From NCBI GenBank assembly GCA_002964805.2, contig PUDQ02000010.1:2294001-2358000 (forward strand): a stretch of 64,000 nt of DNA. Reading direction: 5' to 3'. Source of the DNA: Trametes villosa. Taxonomy: Eukaryota; Basidiomycota; Agaricomycetes; Polyporales; Polyporaceae. The position numbers and the translations under genes were made by a program. The notes under the pieces were generated by a model. The model was not told the DNA's origin. It made no database searches and saw nothing but the letters and a program-made list of their open reading frames with translations. Of this stretch, positions 1 through 13,320 are shown one piece after another (position 1 is the stretch's first letter; every line of letters begins with the position of its first letter).

Positions 1-3000
1 CATATTCCGGATGGCCTGGCACGAACAATTTATGAGAGAGTGTACAGATTCGCAACACGGCGCAGTTCACCTTTGGAGACCATGTCATAGAACCGGGTCG
101 CTTTTGAGCGGTCAGCCGTGATGAATAGCCAGTCGTCGATGAGTCGCATCAGCACCTGTGGAATTGCGATCGGCTCAGTCGAAGGGCTGATTCAGAAATA
201 CGCCGCAACACACGCATTCGCTGTCGTCCGTGAACTGAAACGATCTGCGCTCAAGATCGCCATAGAAGAACGAGCAGAGGATTGCGGACAGGACAGAACC
301 TTGAGGGATACCGACGACTTGGCGGTAGTACTCATTCCCGATCTATGCATCACAAATAGCGTATCGTCAGTCGACACCTGATACTGGCTGAGCTGTGAAA
401 TAATGCTACCTTGACGATGTTCTCCGTGATATGTTCCTCGAGTAGCGCTATGATCTCTTTCCTGCGTGAGAAGGGGTATACCACCTTCGATTCAGATAAT
501 CAGCCGCAAAGGGGGTTTGCATGAAGCAGAACACCGACCTGATCCGCAAATATGGTGTTGCGCAAAACCCCAGCCAACTGGGCGGCATATGCCAGGAAGT
601 GGGGATGGTCGTCTTCGCAATACTCGTCAGCTATATGCGTTGTCGGGCAATGACAGGGCGTCGCTTACCCTCCGACAAGGCTTTCTTCACGTATTTGCGT
701 TGCATCTTCTCGCCCACCTTGTTGACCGTGCCGTACCGCTGAATCATATATGCATTCTAGCGGGTTCATGTGCGTTAGCATTGGAACCACATGTACGACG
801 GAGGGCCCTCTTGCCTCCGTGAGCAGCTCCCGCAGAATGTCTAGCAGCTTCGTCTGCTCAATGGTGTCGAAGCACGCCTGGACGTCGACCTTCACGAAAT
901 AAAGCTTCGGCCTAAACGAACGCGGATCAGTTCCATCACAAACCACGCAGTACAACCGTATACCGCTCACAGCTTGGCAGACGGGTCGCCCCCTGTGAGC
1001 CGCGACTTGAACGCCTTCAGCTTCGCGTAAATCTCGTTCGGCCCAAACACAGAGGCGCCGAGACGCTCTGGTTGGCGATCCTGTCCACTATCGTCAGCCG
1101 TCCCGCTAGAGGGGGCGTTATCCAGCGGGGATCTGACCTTCTCGTAGGTCAGGATCTGGAATGCGGCCTGCAGGATCTGGTTGATCGACTGTCCAGGCCT
1201 GTACGCGTCCTACCAGAAGCGAAGGGTCAGTCCACGGTCGCCCCGTGTTGAATGGGAGGAAAACATACCTTGTCGACCCGCCGGCGGAGGTTTACGATCG
1301 GCCGCACGCCCGTCTCCTTTGGCAGCAGGCGCACGAAGGAGAAGCCCAGCCTTCGTTGTCGCAGGATCTCCTGCGCCTCGCACTGTCCCCAAATGAGTCA
1401 TCATCGCCGCGCTGTCCATTGCGAACGGCCGTACCTGCTCGATCCGCTGAAACGTATCCGTGCTCAGCTTCTCGACGAGCGGCGCGCACAGCGTATTCCA
1501 GTCGTCGTGGCGGAAGTAAATGACTCTGTTCCGGAACGCGGAGGACTCGGTCACGTAGAACGTCGTCTAATCCACATCAGTTACGGAACCGGATATTCGA
1601 CCGTGGCAGACGTACCTTCAGCAAAGGGATGAGGAAGGAGTCGAAGTACCAGAACATGAACTCTTCGAGGAGCTCACGCCGCTTCAGCGCATCGGACATG
1701 GACACCCGCGTCTGTTTGCGGGCGCCCTCGCCGGGGGGCATGAGCCACTCGCAGTCCGACGTCTGAAAGTTCTGCAGGACGTGGTGCAGGCTGAACGTCT
1801 CGTATCGACGGGCGGTGATCATGCGCTTGACATCTGGGAGAGACGGCGGAGGGTGAGCGCTGTTGCGTGCGGATATCGACAGCCTGAAACGACGCACTCT
1901 GCATGACAACCTCGAAGTTCCTCGTGCTACCCCACAACACCTTCGGGATGACTGCGTTCGTGACGAGGATCGCATACCGGTAGACCTGCCGGGTGATCCG
2001 TCAGTCGTAGCACAGAGCTCCAAGAGGCTGACATGCCCACCTCGCCCACGGGGCAGACGAACTCGGCAAACTTGGGCTTCTGCTTAGCCTGTCGTCGCGA
2101 TTGTGATGTGTCATGGGTCAGAACGGGCCGCCCGGCAGAATCGAGGGACACGCTGGTGTCGATGAACGTTGCCTGCGTCTGCAATTGCACAGACGTCTCC
2201 GACATCAGTTCCTGGTCGCAATCTGAGCGTCAGCGGGATGCCTCATGAAGGCGTGAAGGGTGTAAGGGGTCACCAGGATGACACTACTGTCCAGCGGCGT
2301 AGCATTATTCTGTTTGAGCTATTCAGGTCGAGGATGAGCAACCGACCCGTGAAAGAAGTGCGCCAAAGAGCCACCTTAGATGGACAAGATAGATCAAGCA
2401 GAGACTTGTATCGACACTTATGGTGCCTCCAGATCATCTTCTCCAATGTGCCGAGGACCTCCTTCAGCCTTTTAGGCGTCTTACATGGCCCCTTGAGCTA
2501 ACACGATGTATTAGTACCGTGGAGTTCATTCGTAAGTTGAACACGAAGTCTACCTTGATCTCCTGTTCGCGGTCTGTGTAGTCCGGTTGTCGCATATAGC
2601 CTGTCCGGTGGGTGGACGATACAAAAGGATTACCGAGCCCGTACTGCCGGGGGAAGACGTATTTGGCCAGATGTCTCGCGTGTTCCATCTGCTGTCGCGG
2701 GTCGGGGTCGATCCATTGACCACTCTGGGGGCGTCGTTTCGGGAGCCAACTAGGATAGAAGCGATTCAAGACGTCTGTGCAAGGTTAGCGAATACGTTGG
2801 AGCGGACATCCTGGTACCAACTGACGTTTTGGCGGTAGCCCCACAATAATCTTGGCGGTGTGCGGCACCAGGCACGGTCGCGAGTAGAACATGCGCGCAC
2901 GAAGGAATGCGACATCGGCAGGTGTCGCTCTGGAGGTGCGTCAGCCACGGGTATACTTCTATCGAGGGAATGGACGTACCGACTAGGATTGACGGCCTTG

Positions 3001-3908
3001 GGTACTGGATTGGTTTGTTGCAGAGTCGAGTCAACTAGTCTGCGCCGCTTGGCGGGCCTTTCATCGGGGTGCATGCCTGTGGCTAGTCTCTTCTCACCAC
3101 AACTACGAGTTTGAGGTCCCTTCTCAGCAGAACCCTCGCATCCCAATGTCGGCGGGGGAACCTCTGGAGGCCGCATGTTCACAATGGGATCGCCGGTCAT
3201 TTGGCAGAGACAACCATTGGGCAGCGGGACGAAGACGGAAGTCTCGCACAGGAGATGGAACACAGCGTCCTCACCAATCCTGCCAGGAAGGTTAGCCGTC
3301 ATTGGTTCATGAAACTAGATGTATATTATACCTCTCGAGCAGCGTCTGCCAGGTCGGCCCCTGAAGCGCGGTGACGATGGTGTTCACAAAGTAATTCGTT
3401 AGGGGCACCCTACTTGCCACAACCTTTGCTCTAGTATCCTGCTGGTTGACCTGATTACACAGAGGTTAATATACATTGGAGCCGAAGAAACAACTACTCA
3501 CCTTGCGGTACCCAGCAGTTATGATATTCGCAGGACGACCGTTCCTCGCCTTGAGGAACAGTTTCTCCTGGACTCGGTCAATGACCTGTAGCAAATAGCA
3601 TTCAATACAAGGGTCAAGAAAATGACTGAAATATGGCTTACATCGCGCATATGCGACATAGGTGCCAATGGGACGTAACGCTTCTCGCGCGCGAGTGTCG
3701 CGTTTCCAGCCACGTAGGATGCGGTGAGAATCGAGCGGTATTGTACCGCGTCGACTTCTCTTATAAGTGGATGAGCTTCGTCATTGGAATATAGAATATT
3801 CTCCAGGTAGTCGTGCAAGGTTTCTACCACAGGGTAGTATGCATGGAGGACCGAAAGCACTACTGGCTTTCGGGCAGGCGACTCCTGGGAAGAGCCCGCG
3901 TTCTGCAT
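1..3908 (-). CDS. TERT: Telomerase reverse transcriptase (TERT), 3' end beyond window
   Basis: Catalytic protein subunit of telomerase, which adds telomeric repeats from its RNA template. Read on the minus strand the family motifs appear in order: an N-terminal segment (LSVLHAYYPVVETLHDYLEN) near 3840; FYSRPCLVPHTAKIIVGLPP near 2870; a HARHLAKYVFPRQYGL block near 2670; a QFP-like stretch with TARRYETFSLHHVLQ near 1800; motif T (FYVTESSAFRNRVIYFRHD) near 1530; motif 1 (LLPKETGVRPIVNLRRR) near 1300; motif A (LYFVKVDVQACFD) near 890; motif B' (QGSVLSAILCSFFYGDLE) near 270; motif C with the catalytic Asp pair (LMRLIDDWLFIT) near 140. An intron at 70-16 joins K and G to give KGHPEYG, the start of motif D, where the window ends. 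The ATG at 3906-3908 (MQNAGSS) is chosen because the frame upstream has no ATG. Many introns; exact exons were not all traced. Identity is very secure, the 5' end less so. Confidence 0.93.
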
Positions 3909-4277
3909 GGCGTAAGTCTTCACCAGCGAGCTTCTTCGTAGAGGCTATATGAGCCAATGAACGTCGGGTCTCCCCGAGTGGTTTGTGCGGATGGATGGAG
4001 GTGGAGGACAAGACGCGAAAGGGTGGGCGTCTCACGACGCGGTCGCGTCCCAGCGCGTCCACGTGCACCCCCGTCACGCGTACGTTACACCGAACCCACC
4101 AAAAGCATGAGAAGTTGAAGCCGCAGAACGCGTAGATCGATTGCAGATATGAACAAACAAAACACGAGGGACGGACGAGAAACATAGTACACTGCAGGTT
4201 GGTCAAGCAAGAGAGAGCATCGTACACCGCGAGAGATAAAAGAAAGCACCGAGTTCTCGATGGACCCTTGCCATCTG
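3909..4277. other. Intergenic, TERT 5' side / TPR gene 3' side
   Basis: About 370 bases between the TERT start and the stop codon of the TPR gene. It should hold the TERT promoter and the TPR gene 3' UTR. I see no further gene and no clear TATA element. Confidence 0.5.
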
Positions 4278-5371
4278 CTAGTCCTCGCCCAAGCTCAGCT
4301 GGCCCTTGTTCAGGAAACCTATGCAAGATTTCAGCGCTGTAGATCAATCACGGGAGTCAGTAGGGTAATTGCGCCCACCTTTCATCTTCTGGTTGTGGCT
4401 TTGTTCGCGCTTCTTGTCCATTTCGCGCAACCTGGCGAGCTCCGCCTCGCAGGCCTCTTTCTCTGTCGCGTTGTGAGCCCTATCCCCACTTCGTATGAAG
4501 AGTGCCAAGAGCTCTCACCTGGAGACACCGCGTCCTTGATCAGATCCTCGAGGATCTTCTCCGCCTTCTCGAACCAGCCCGTCTCGCCGTGTGCCTTCGC
4601 CTTGCGGAAGAGCGCCTTGCGGTTCTTGGGGTTGAAAGAAAGGGCCTGTGGCGGGCGGTGGCGTCGACGTCAGCAGAGCAGCTACATCTTCGGCCTCAAC
4701 CTACCTTGTCGGCCGTCTCAAGAACGCGTTTCCAGTTGCCGTTCTTGATGTGACACTGAGACATGTTCGAATAGATCTTCTCTTGAAGTTCATCGACCTA
4801 GGGCCGGGTTAGTGCCTTTCTTCGAGAGCACTATTCTCGTGCATGCTTCTCACCTACAAAAGTGCAAACAAATCAAAAACCGTCCATACCCATGAGTCTG
4901 CAGCACGCTCACCTCAGTCCTGGGCTTCTCCTGCGCCGCCTGGTCCACCGCCTCGATCGGTGGCGGCGCGGGGACAGGCTTCCCGAGAGCCTTCTGAAGC
5001 GCGTTCCTTCACGTACACATGTCAGTACATCTCACTGTCATCGAAACAGAGAGCACTCACTTGTCCAGGCCGCTCAAGTAGAGGATCGCCTACATTGTGG
5101 CGTTAGCATGCCCCTCCCGCCAGCGCCGCACGAACGCCACCCACCGTATGATACAGCCCAAGAGCTACAATAAGGATCGTTCCGCACTCAGTACCGCACA
5201 TACGAGCAAGAGATCACACAAGCACGACTCACCTTCCTTGGTCTTGCCCTCCTGGAACGCCGCATCGCCCTGGTCCTTGAGCTGCTTCGCCTTCTCGAGC
5301 TTCTGCACGAGGTCCCCGCCCGCAGCAAGGCCGGGCGTGGACGTAGAGGCAGCTTCGGCTTCAGCAGACAT
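4278..5371 (-). CDS. Tetratricopeptide-repeat protein (FKBP/TTC9-like TPR)
   Basis: Small multi-exon gene. Spliced by eye it begins MSAEAEAASTSTPGL, continues with a first TPR helix pair (AKQLKDQGDAAFQEGKTKEG), a Pro-rich linker (LGKPVPAPPPIEAVDQAAQ), then canonical TPRs (IYSNMSQCHIKNGNW, ALSFNPKNRKALFRKAKA, GWFEKAEKILEDLIK), a charged coiled stretch (EAELARLREMDKKREQS) and the C-terminus FLNKGQLSLGED. TPR folds of this type bind peptide partners, often chaperone tails, so a co-chaperone or adaptor role in the cytosol is likely but not shown. About seven short introns. It has no peptidyl-prolyl isomerase domain, so it is TPR-only, and the exact orthologue is not recognised. The ATG at 5369-5371 is the first in frame. 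Confidence 0.82.
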
Positions 5372-5653
5372 GGTTGATAGACGCGGATACGAGAGCGATT
5401 GGTGGTATGGAGGTGGTATTGAACTGAGAGGTATGCCTTGCGCCCGCCACCCAAGTACAACCCAAATCTCGTATAGATAGACGCCCGCGACAAGCATTCC
5501 GGGGTGGCACGGGCCGCGGTCCCGCTAAGCCAGTTATTTACTCGCGATTACAGCCGTCGGGATAACCCCTTGTCGCGAGAAACGTCGCTGCCAGTGCCTG
5601 CAACGCCCGCATTCCGGTTCGACACCGCACCTCCTCCTCCCGCTACCGCCGCC

Positions 5654-6064
5654 ATGTCCCTTCTCGCGAACATCGTCGGCTTCTCGATCTTTGGCTTTGC
5701 TGCGCGCGTCGGCCAGCTCGGCATCCAGAAGCGTGGTCTCCTCGAAAGTGCGTCCCTACAAGGCCTGCCCGTTGCTCTGACTGACCATGAATATGTACTC
5801 CGCTTTGGATCCCAACCTCTCTCCTGAATGACCCGTTCTCTCTTGAACGACCCGACGTGCTTCAACCGCACATGATGCACCCCACCTCTCTGGAACCACG
5901 TTGAAACGACAGACCCCCTCGGCCACGCCATCTCCGCGGGCGCGTTCGGCTTCGTCGGGTACTGGGCGTACCAGTGGGACCAGCGCGCCGCCGTCCTCAT
6001 CCAGCAGAAGCGCGCGGACATCGCAGAGCGGAGGGCACAGGCAGAGGCGAGCCCCTCATCATGA
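5654..6064 (+). CDS. NADH:ubiquinone oxidoreductase subunit NUXM (14 kDa type)
   Basis: Fungal accessory subunit of mitochondrial respiratory complex I, inner-membrane arm. Two exons: 5654-5748 encodes MSLLANIVGFSIFGFAARVG... and 5913-6064 encodes ...NPLGHAISAGAFGFVGYW and on to AEASPSS. The intron 5749-5912 joins LLE to NPLGH, matching the NPGGH-like junction expected in this family. Two hydrophobic segments (VGFSIFGFAARVG and AISAGAFGFVGYWAY) are followed by a charged tail (WDQRAAVLIQQKRADIAERR), the usual architecture of this roughly 80-residue protein. A CT-rich leader precedes the ATG. A second complex I gene (NDUFB8) lies near 55 kb. Confidence 0.88.
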
Positions 6065-7419
6065 GTGTTTCTGGTACGTCCGCTACTTCGTGTTGTTGGG
6101 CGAGGGTGCTGAATCCTCATTGTGTCACGCAGACGCACTTGCTGCTCGCTGCGTCTCGGAGTATGACACTTTGCCGCTGTTGTAGAGCCCGCATCTATCC
6201 TCAGAAGTGCTCTGGGATGCATTTCTTATCGTCCGTTCTCGATCTGCCCGCTCCAGTCCTCTGCCGCGGTCTCTACAAAGACCCGCTTAGGTTGCCTTGC
6301 CATTGACATGCTCCAGCACCCTAGTCCTCAACATATCACGGTCCTCAACATATACTACAGCCCTCAGCATGCCACGTACCGCAGGGCTGTCTGGACATGA
6401 CAAGTCTCAACTCCATTCCTCCACTCTCCACATCCAGAGAGAACGATGAGATTGTTTCGAAAGAAACAAGGTACATATACACGAAAGACCCGGTGAGCGA
6501 GAACCATGGTACACGAAGGTAAGTGATCCCAGGTAGCGCGTGCACAGCAAACGAAGGGAGCGACGCAAAATGCGGGTGCCAGTAAGTACGAAAAGCTAAG
6601 CAACACCTCCGCGCCGCCCCGACCACAGCAGATCGAGACGCGCGAGGCTGAGGAACGGTATACCAAGTGAAGTCTATAAACAAGCGAACAGGCGAAATAA
6701 GGGGTGTGGGCAGCAAGTCAATTGCGGTAGCGGTATGAGCACGGAAGATACGGAGCATTAGCGTCTGGGGATAGCAATGGTCCGGTGAAGGCGAACGTGA
6801 ACGCGGCACCATGTATGGCGAGGACGGGTAGATGGGTGAGTGGGTGGGTGAGTACAGGGGGATTCGAGTATTTGGCTTGTGGGCGATGAGGGATCTGGTC
6901 AGCATATGGTACATATAGCACAACCAGCGGCGGCGCTGGTATACACCCCGCTCGCAGGCGGGGAGGACGGGACGGGACACTCCGGGGGCTGTCGACCGAT
7001 AGTGTGGGTGTGGATGTGGATGTTGGAGCGGTGCAGGGAGGGCCGCGGGGGGCGCTCGCGCTGCTGAGAGGACTCGTGCATGGGAAGCGAGGATGGGTAC
7101 GAGAGTGAGAGTCGAAGACGGATAGAAGGACTGTGGTGTGGTGGCAGATATTGATGAAGCGAAGGAGCGTGCGAGCGGACGAGAACCGAGAACCGAGAGC
7201 TAGGGAGTGTGTGGGGAGCGGCCGTTCCGCGGGGAATAATCGAAGGGATAAACAACGAGGGTGAGAGTGAGAGTGGGGATGCCGAAGGCGACGGCCATGT
7301 GGGCGGCCCGTCAATAAACATACGGTGAGAGGCCTCCGAAGGTAACACGGGAGGCGTGCGCAGGCGCTCGTGCGTGTACAGAGCGACTGGCGTGGATAGG
7401 CGGGCGTACTGTGAGGACC
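6065..7419. other. Intergenic, no gene seen
   Basis: About 1.35 kb between the NUXM stop and the stop of the Ser/Pro-rich gene, two convergent genes. Open frames here on the minus strand are low-complexity (His/Ser/Pro-rich) and look like products of biased composition. Part must be 3' UTRs. I see no RNA gene or mobile element. Confidence 0.5.
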
Positions 7420-9108
7420 TCAGTGCATCTGGAACGCGCTCTCCAGACCCAGGCCGGACGTAGGACCGGCGTTCTCCTCGCCAGCGCCGGCCAAGGCGCC
7501 AAACGCGATCTTCCTGCCGACCACCCCGCTAGCAGCGATGGCGGCCTTGGTCCGGCGGGAAGGCTTGCGAGAGGACGGTGTCGAAGGGGTATGTGAGAAC
7601 GAGAGCGTGTCCCGAAGGGAAGGAGATGCGGGCGTGGGTACGGCAGGAGACCTGCGGACAGCGCGACTCTTGACCGGAGAAGAGATGGGAGACATCATGC
7701 GCGGCGACTGAGTGATGACGGGCGGGAGCTCGGGACCAAACATGCTCGGGTTGCGCTGCAGGCTGATTTTGGGACGAGCACTGCGGCGCGGGGTGTCCTT
7801 GGGCGGCGTCGGGGTGGAAGTGGACGGCGTCTTCACGATGGTGCGCGTGGATCGCCGCAGAGGCCTAGCTTTCTCCGGGGACGTAACGGGGGACGTAACT
7901 GGCGGCGGGGTGGGAGAGCTTGCCTTGACGCGAGCTTTTTTGGCTCTCTTGCTCCGCATCTTCTCTTCCTCATCGGAGGACGTAACGTCAGAGCGGTTAG
8001 AGCAGTCCACGCTCATAGAGTCAGAGTGCCGCTTCGAGATGGAGCCATAAGAGGGAGCGCGCTTGAGGGGGGACCCGGGGCCATAGAGAGCAGATCCGGC
8101 GAACGAGTCGGCACGCCTGATGCGTTGCAGACGCGGGTCGATAGCAGGTTGAACGTACGAGTCGGAGGAGTTGGATATTGAAGACATGGACCGTTGAAGG
8201 CGCGGGATGCGAGAGCCCGAGTTACACGAGCTCTCCGAGTTAAGAGTGGTTGAACTGGGGGTAGAGGGGACTACCCGTGCGCCCGAACGAAGACGAGGAG
8301 AGCCGCGGGCGTAGGCGGGGTTGGGAATCATACGCTCAGTGTTATGCAAGCGATGTGATAGACTACGCGCAGGAGCTTTAGCCGAGATCCAACACGCCAG
8401 AAGCGCTCAAACATACCGAGCGATGGTACTGCTGTCTGTGGGATCGAGTTTGGAAGACTGCATAAAATCCATACTCGACTGTCTATATAGGGGTCGTTTG
8501 GAACCCGTGTTGGTCGTCTGTTGGAGGACATCTTTGTCTGAAGTCTCTTCCTCCGCGATGGTGTCGCTGGAAGTATCCTCCGACGCGCGCAGGCGAGCCA
8601 ACTCGACAATCTTTGCCCGTGTCGCGCGCAGAGAGTGGGGCCATTCGGCGGGGCCCTTTGCGGAAATGACACCACGCGCGATCTTGTCGAGGAGGTTCGA
8701 CGGAGGTACGGGGCCGTTGAACGGGGTCAACAGGTGCGAAGGAAGAGCGTCCAATGTCTGTTGCAAGCGGGTCAGGTCGCTGCACGCATAAGACGCGTAA
8801 AAGTGCACGGAGAGACGCTACCGCATCAAAACGCGTCTTTGTGCACGTACCCTGGACAATAGACGCGTCTGCTCCGGCTTCCACTCCCACTCGAGGTCGT
8901 CTGCTCCGTCGTAGTTGGAGCTGTTCCAGCTGTCTGAGCTCTTCCTGTTCGAGGCTGCCGAGGAGAAGACAGGGAGGGGCGAGTTGCGCGGGGGCGGGGT
9001 GTGCGGGTCAGATGCAGAGGAGAGCATGGACGAGCGCCGGCGGGGGATGGCGGGGCAGGGCATAGCGAGAGAGGAGGGCGGGAGAGCAGCGGGGCGCTGC
9101 TCGTGCAT
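7420..9108 (-). CDS. Ser/Pro-rich conserved hypothetical protein, probably nuclear
   Basis: Three exons. Exon 1 (9108 to 8851) gives MHEQRPAALPPSSLAMP... and ends ...WEWKPEQTRLLSR. Exon 2 (from 8757) gives TLDALPSHLLTPFNGPVPPS and an ordered segment (NLLDKIARGVISAKGPAEWP, RATRAKIVELARLR). Exon 3 joins ...STIAR to LSHRLHNTERMIPNPAYARG and runs to the stop at 7420-7422 as a disordered tail rich in Ser, Thr, Pro and basic clusters (KMRSKRAKKARVKAS, SSRKPSRRTKAA), which look like nuclear localisation signals and SP/TP phosphosites. No catalytic domain is recognised. Only the exon 1-2 region appears foldable. An in-frame upstream ATG near 9222 exists, but the CT-rich DNA just before 9108 looks like a leader. 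Six ACGCGT boxes lie within and upstream of the 5' end. Confidence 0.72.
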
Positions 9109-11442
9109 AGATTGCCTAGAGAAAAGAGAGGAATTGGCGGAACCAGGGGGAGAGGGTAGAGTACGGCGGACAATGGGGGAGCTAACGACGGCCAATCCGC
9201 TCAGCAGGACCGACCCCATCGCGAGAAGCCCCAGCCACGTTCCTGCCTTAGGGCAGGCTCGTTCGTGACCCCGAGACGCCCTTGGCCGCAGACGCGCCCA
9301 GATAGCCGCCCGCATGGATCGTTCCGTTAATTGAGCGAACACCGCGTCGACGGCCCCCTTGACGTCGGCTAGCCCCCCCGCGTCGATCACGCCCGTTTCG
9401 CCCAGGGGTGCGCAGCGTCGGACGCGATCCCCGCCAGGGTCGACGCGTCGGGCGGCGAGCACGACGCCCGACGATGTCCCCCCAACGCCTTCCTGGTGAC
9501 GATGACCACGCCAGTACTCACCTGCTGCCCGGCGTCGTGCTGATGGACCCGCTCCGCCTGATGCGAGCCGTCATCGCGGCTTCTGCGACATCAGCACGGT
9601 CTCATCGAAGGCGCCGTGCCATCCATGACCCAGGCATCGGGATCCCAAGATGTCGGGGAGCTCACCGTGCGCGTCGATGCGGGAAAACGAGTTCCCGAAC
9701 GCGCGTATTTCCCGTTGGAGAATGGCCGTTCATCGACGCGTCATATGCGCGAGTCGCCGTCCTCCGACGCGTCCGATCGCGTCAATAGACGCGCCGCGGC
9801 GGAAGAGAGGCTCTCGAAGGCATCGAACTGGTTCATGTTGCGTTGCGCGGGGGTCTTGTAGCATTGCCTGCTGGGGCATTCGTGAATAGTGTGTGGTTGG
9901 AAAGCAAGTGGTTTTGAGATTGTGGTCGTGTTGGAAAGAGAGAACAGCGCGAGGCGGCCATGTGCGAGTCCAACGCGCCGAAATGCGGGGTATGTTGCCA
10001 GAACCGGGATTCCGCTCCGCCCACATTAAAAGGCAGCGAGATCATCTCGCGTGTCGCCATGAGCCACACAGCGCGATATATAGGCACAGCAGCGCATACC
10101 GGCAGCATGCAGGCAGCAGAGGGGGAGGTGGGGGGAGGACGGTGCGAGAACGACCGCGGACGAAGGTATATGTTGGACTGCTGAGCCGAGTAAGTCCCCG
10201 GACGCCACCATCACGCATCCTCGCAGACTGCTCCAACAATACATGCATCTACGACCAGGTGCTACGCGCACTGCAGCTGCATACCAACCTCCATTCCGCT
10301 CCGTGCTTGAGCGCGACCGCTACGCGCGAACAATGTCGCAGACGCCGCCGCGAGGCAGGCGCGTTGTTGTACTTGTTTTCGCGGTCGCGCAACGAGAACA
10401 AGGTTGGAAGACGCGGCTGCGCGGTGGCGACGGTGATTGAACAATGACATTGCGTTCGGGCGTCCGCGTCAACGTCGGGGAGATAATGAGCTTGCGCGGC
10501 GTGTGCGCGAGCTCTCGGCATACAATTAATGGCAGCGGGCTATTGGGTGGACAGCTGTGCATTGCTAATGCGACACAGACTTCCGTGCCTTCCGAGTTTC
10601 CATGCAACCGTATTGCACCCATGATCTGAGAGGACAACATGTAGGTAGCGTCGCATTCGTCCAGTCTGAGTGTAGATGCTCTTCCTTCGTCGAAGGGGGG
10701 CCGCGGTAATCGCTCGCGTGCGTAGGCAAGACTGACATGCTCTGGTCATAACAACAATGTGAGCACAGGAAGCACAACCGCACGCCCACACACCTAGAAA
10801 GCGAGTCCCATGAACGCAAGTCCACGACTCTGAGTGACGACACCTCCGCAGTGAACCGCGTAGCGCGTAGCGTTCCTACTCAAACAACCTCCCGCGGCAC
10901 CGCATATCCGTGCAGATCTCGCATACACATCGGCCCCGCCACCCCGCAGGCCGTAGCGAGCTAGCGCGAGCCTATCCTGCGCTCCCTGATGGGCCCGAGC
11001 CGCCGCCCGCCACCCAGATTGGCGGCGGACGATACGACGGGATCGCTGCCCGCGCCGCTGCTACAGGGGTGGAAAGAATGCGGGGGATGCGGGGGGGGGG
11101 AGCGCTTCTGCATGTAAACGTGTACGTGTTGGTGATGTCTGGCAGGGGGAATCGGAATATTCTTCCTACGTATAGAGAACGGCGGGGATGCTGAGCAGAT
11201 GCACCGGATGTCTGGAGGCGAAGGAGCCTAAGTAGTTTGTAGACGTAAAATGCGACTCACGTGGTAGACCGTATCGACCATCTACCGCAGCCACCATTGA
11301 GAGCAGTCAGCAGGTTCACAAGCACATCGATCTTCTCAGCACATCTAACAGCTGGAGGGTTTCTCGCGACCGCGACGAGTACGGAGACTAGAGGAAAGGT
11401 AGGATACGCAGCGCGACGAACAGTACAAACACAGACGACAGA
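9109..11442. other. Long intergenic region, no supported gene
   Basis: About 2.3 kb between the Ser/Pro-rich gene start and the RPT2 stop. It contains ACGCGT boxes at 9443, 9736 and 9767 upstream of the 9108 start codon. Several open frames (for example 9893-10447 on the plus strand) are rich in Arg, Gly and His, carry no family signal and have no convincing splice partners. A promoter or an unannotated non-coding transcript is possible. Confidence 0.4.
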
Positions 11443-13046
<1,604 letters not shown>

Positions 13047-13320
13047 GATAGTGTCGGATAAAGGGGAGAGGCGTGGGTGTGGGGGAGGAGGAGAGGGAGA
13101 GACAGAGGCTCGAGAGAGCGTTCGCGGTGCAATTACGCTGCACCGCGACGCGTCAGCTTGCTCGTCGAGTCGGTCACGTGGCACACCGCTGGAAACGGCC
13201 GGACGGGCGCTTCGCCCGCGCGACGCCAGTGCTCTCGGGACTGTGCACGCGGCTTGCCACAGTCCTGCCAGCACCGAGCTTTTGATTCTATCCCAGTTCT
13301 ATCCAGAGAGGGCGCCAGCT

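Noticed and set aside
9893..10447. 184-codon plus-strand frame in the 9.1-11.4 kb gap.
   Set aside because: Arg/Gly/His-rich with no motif and no supporting splice structure; antisense frames are equally long.
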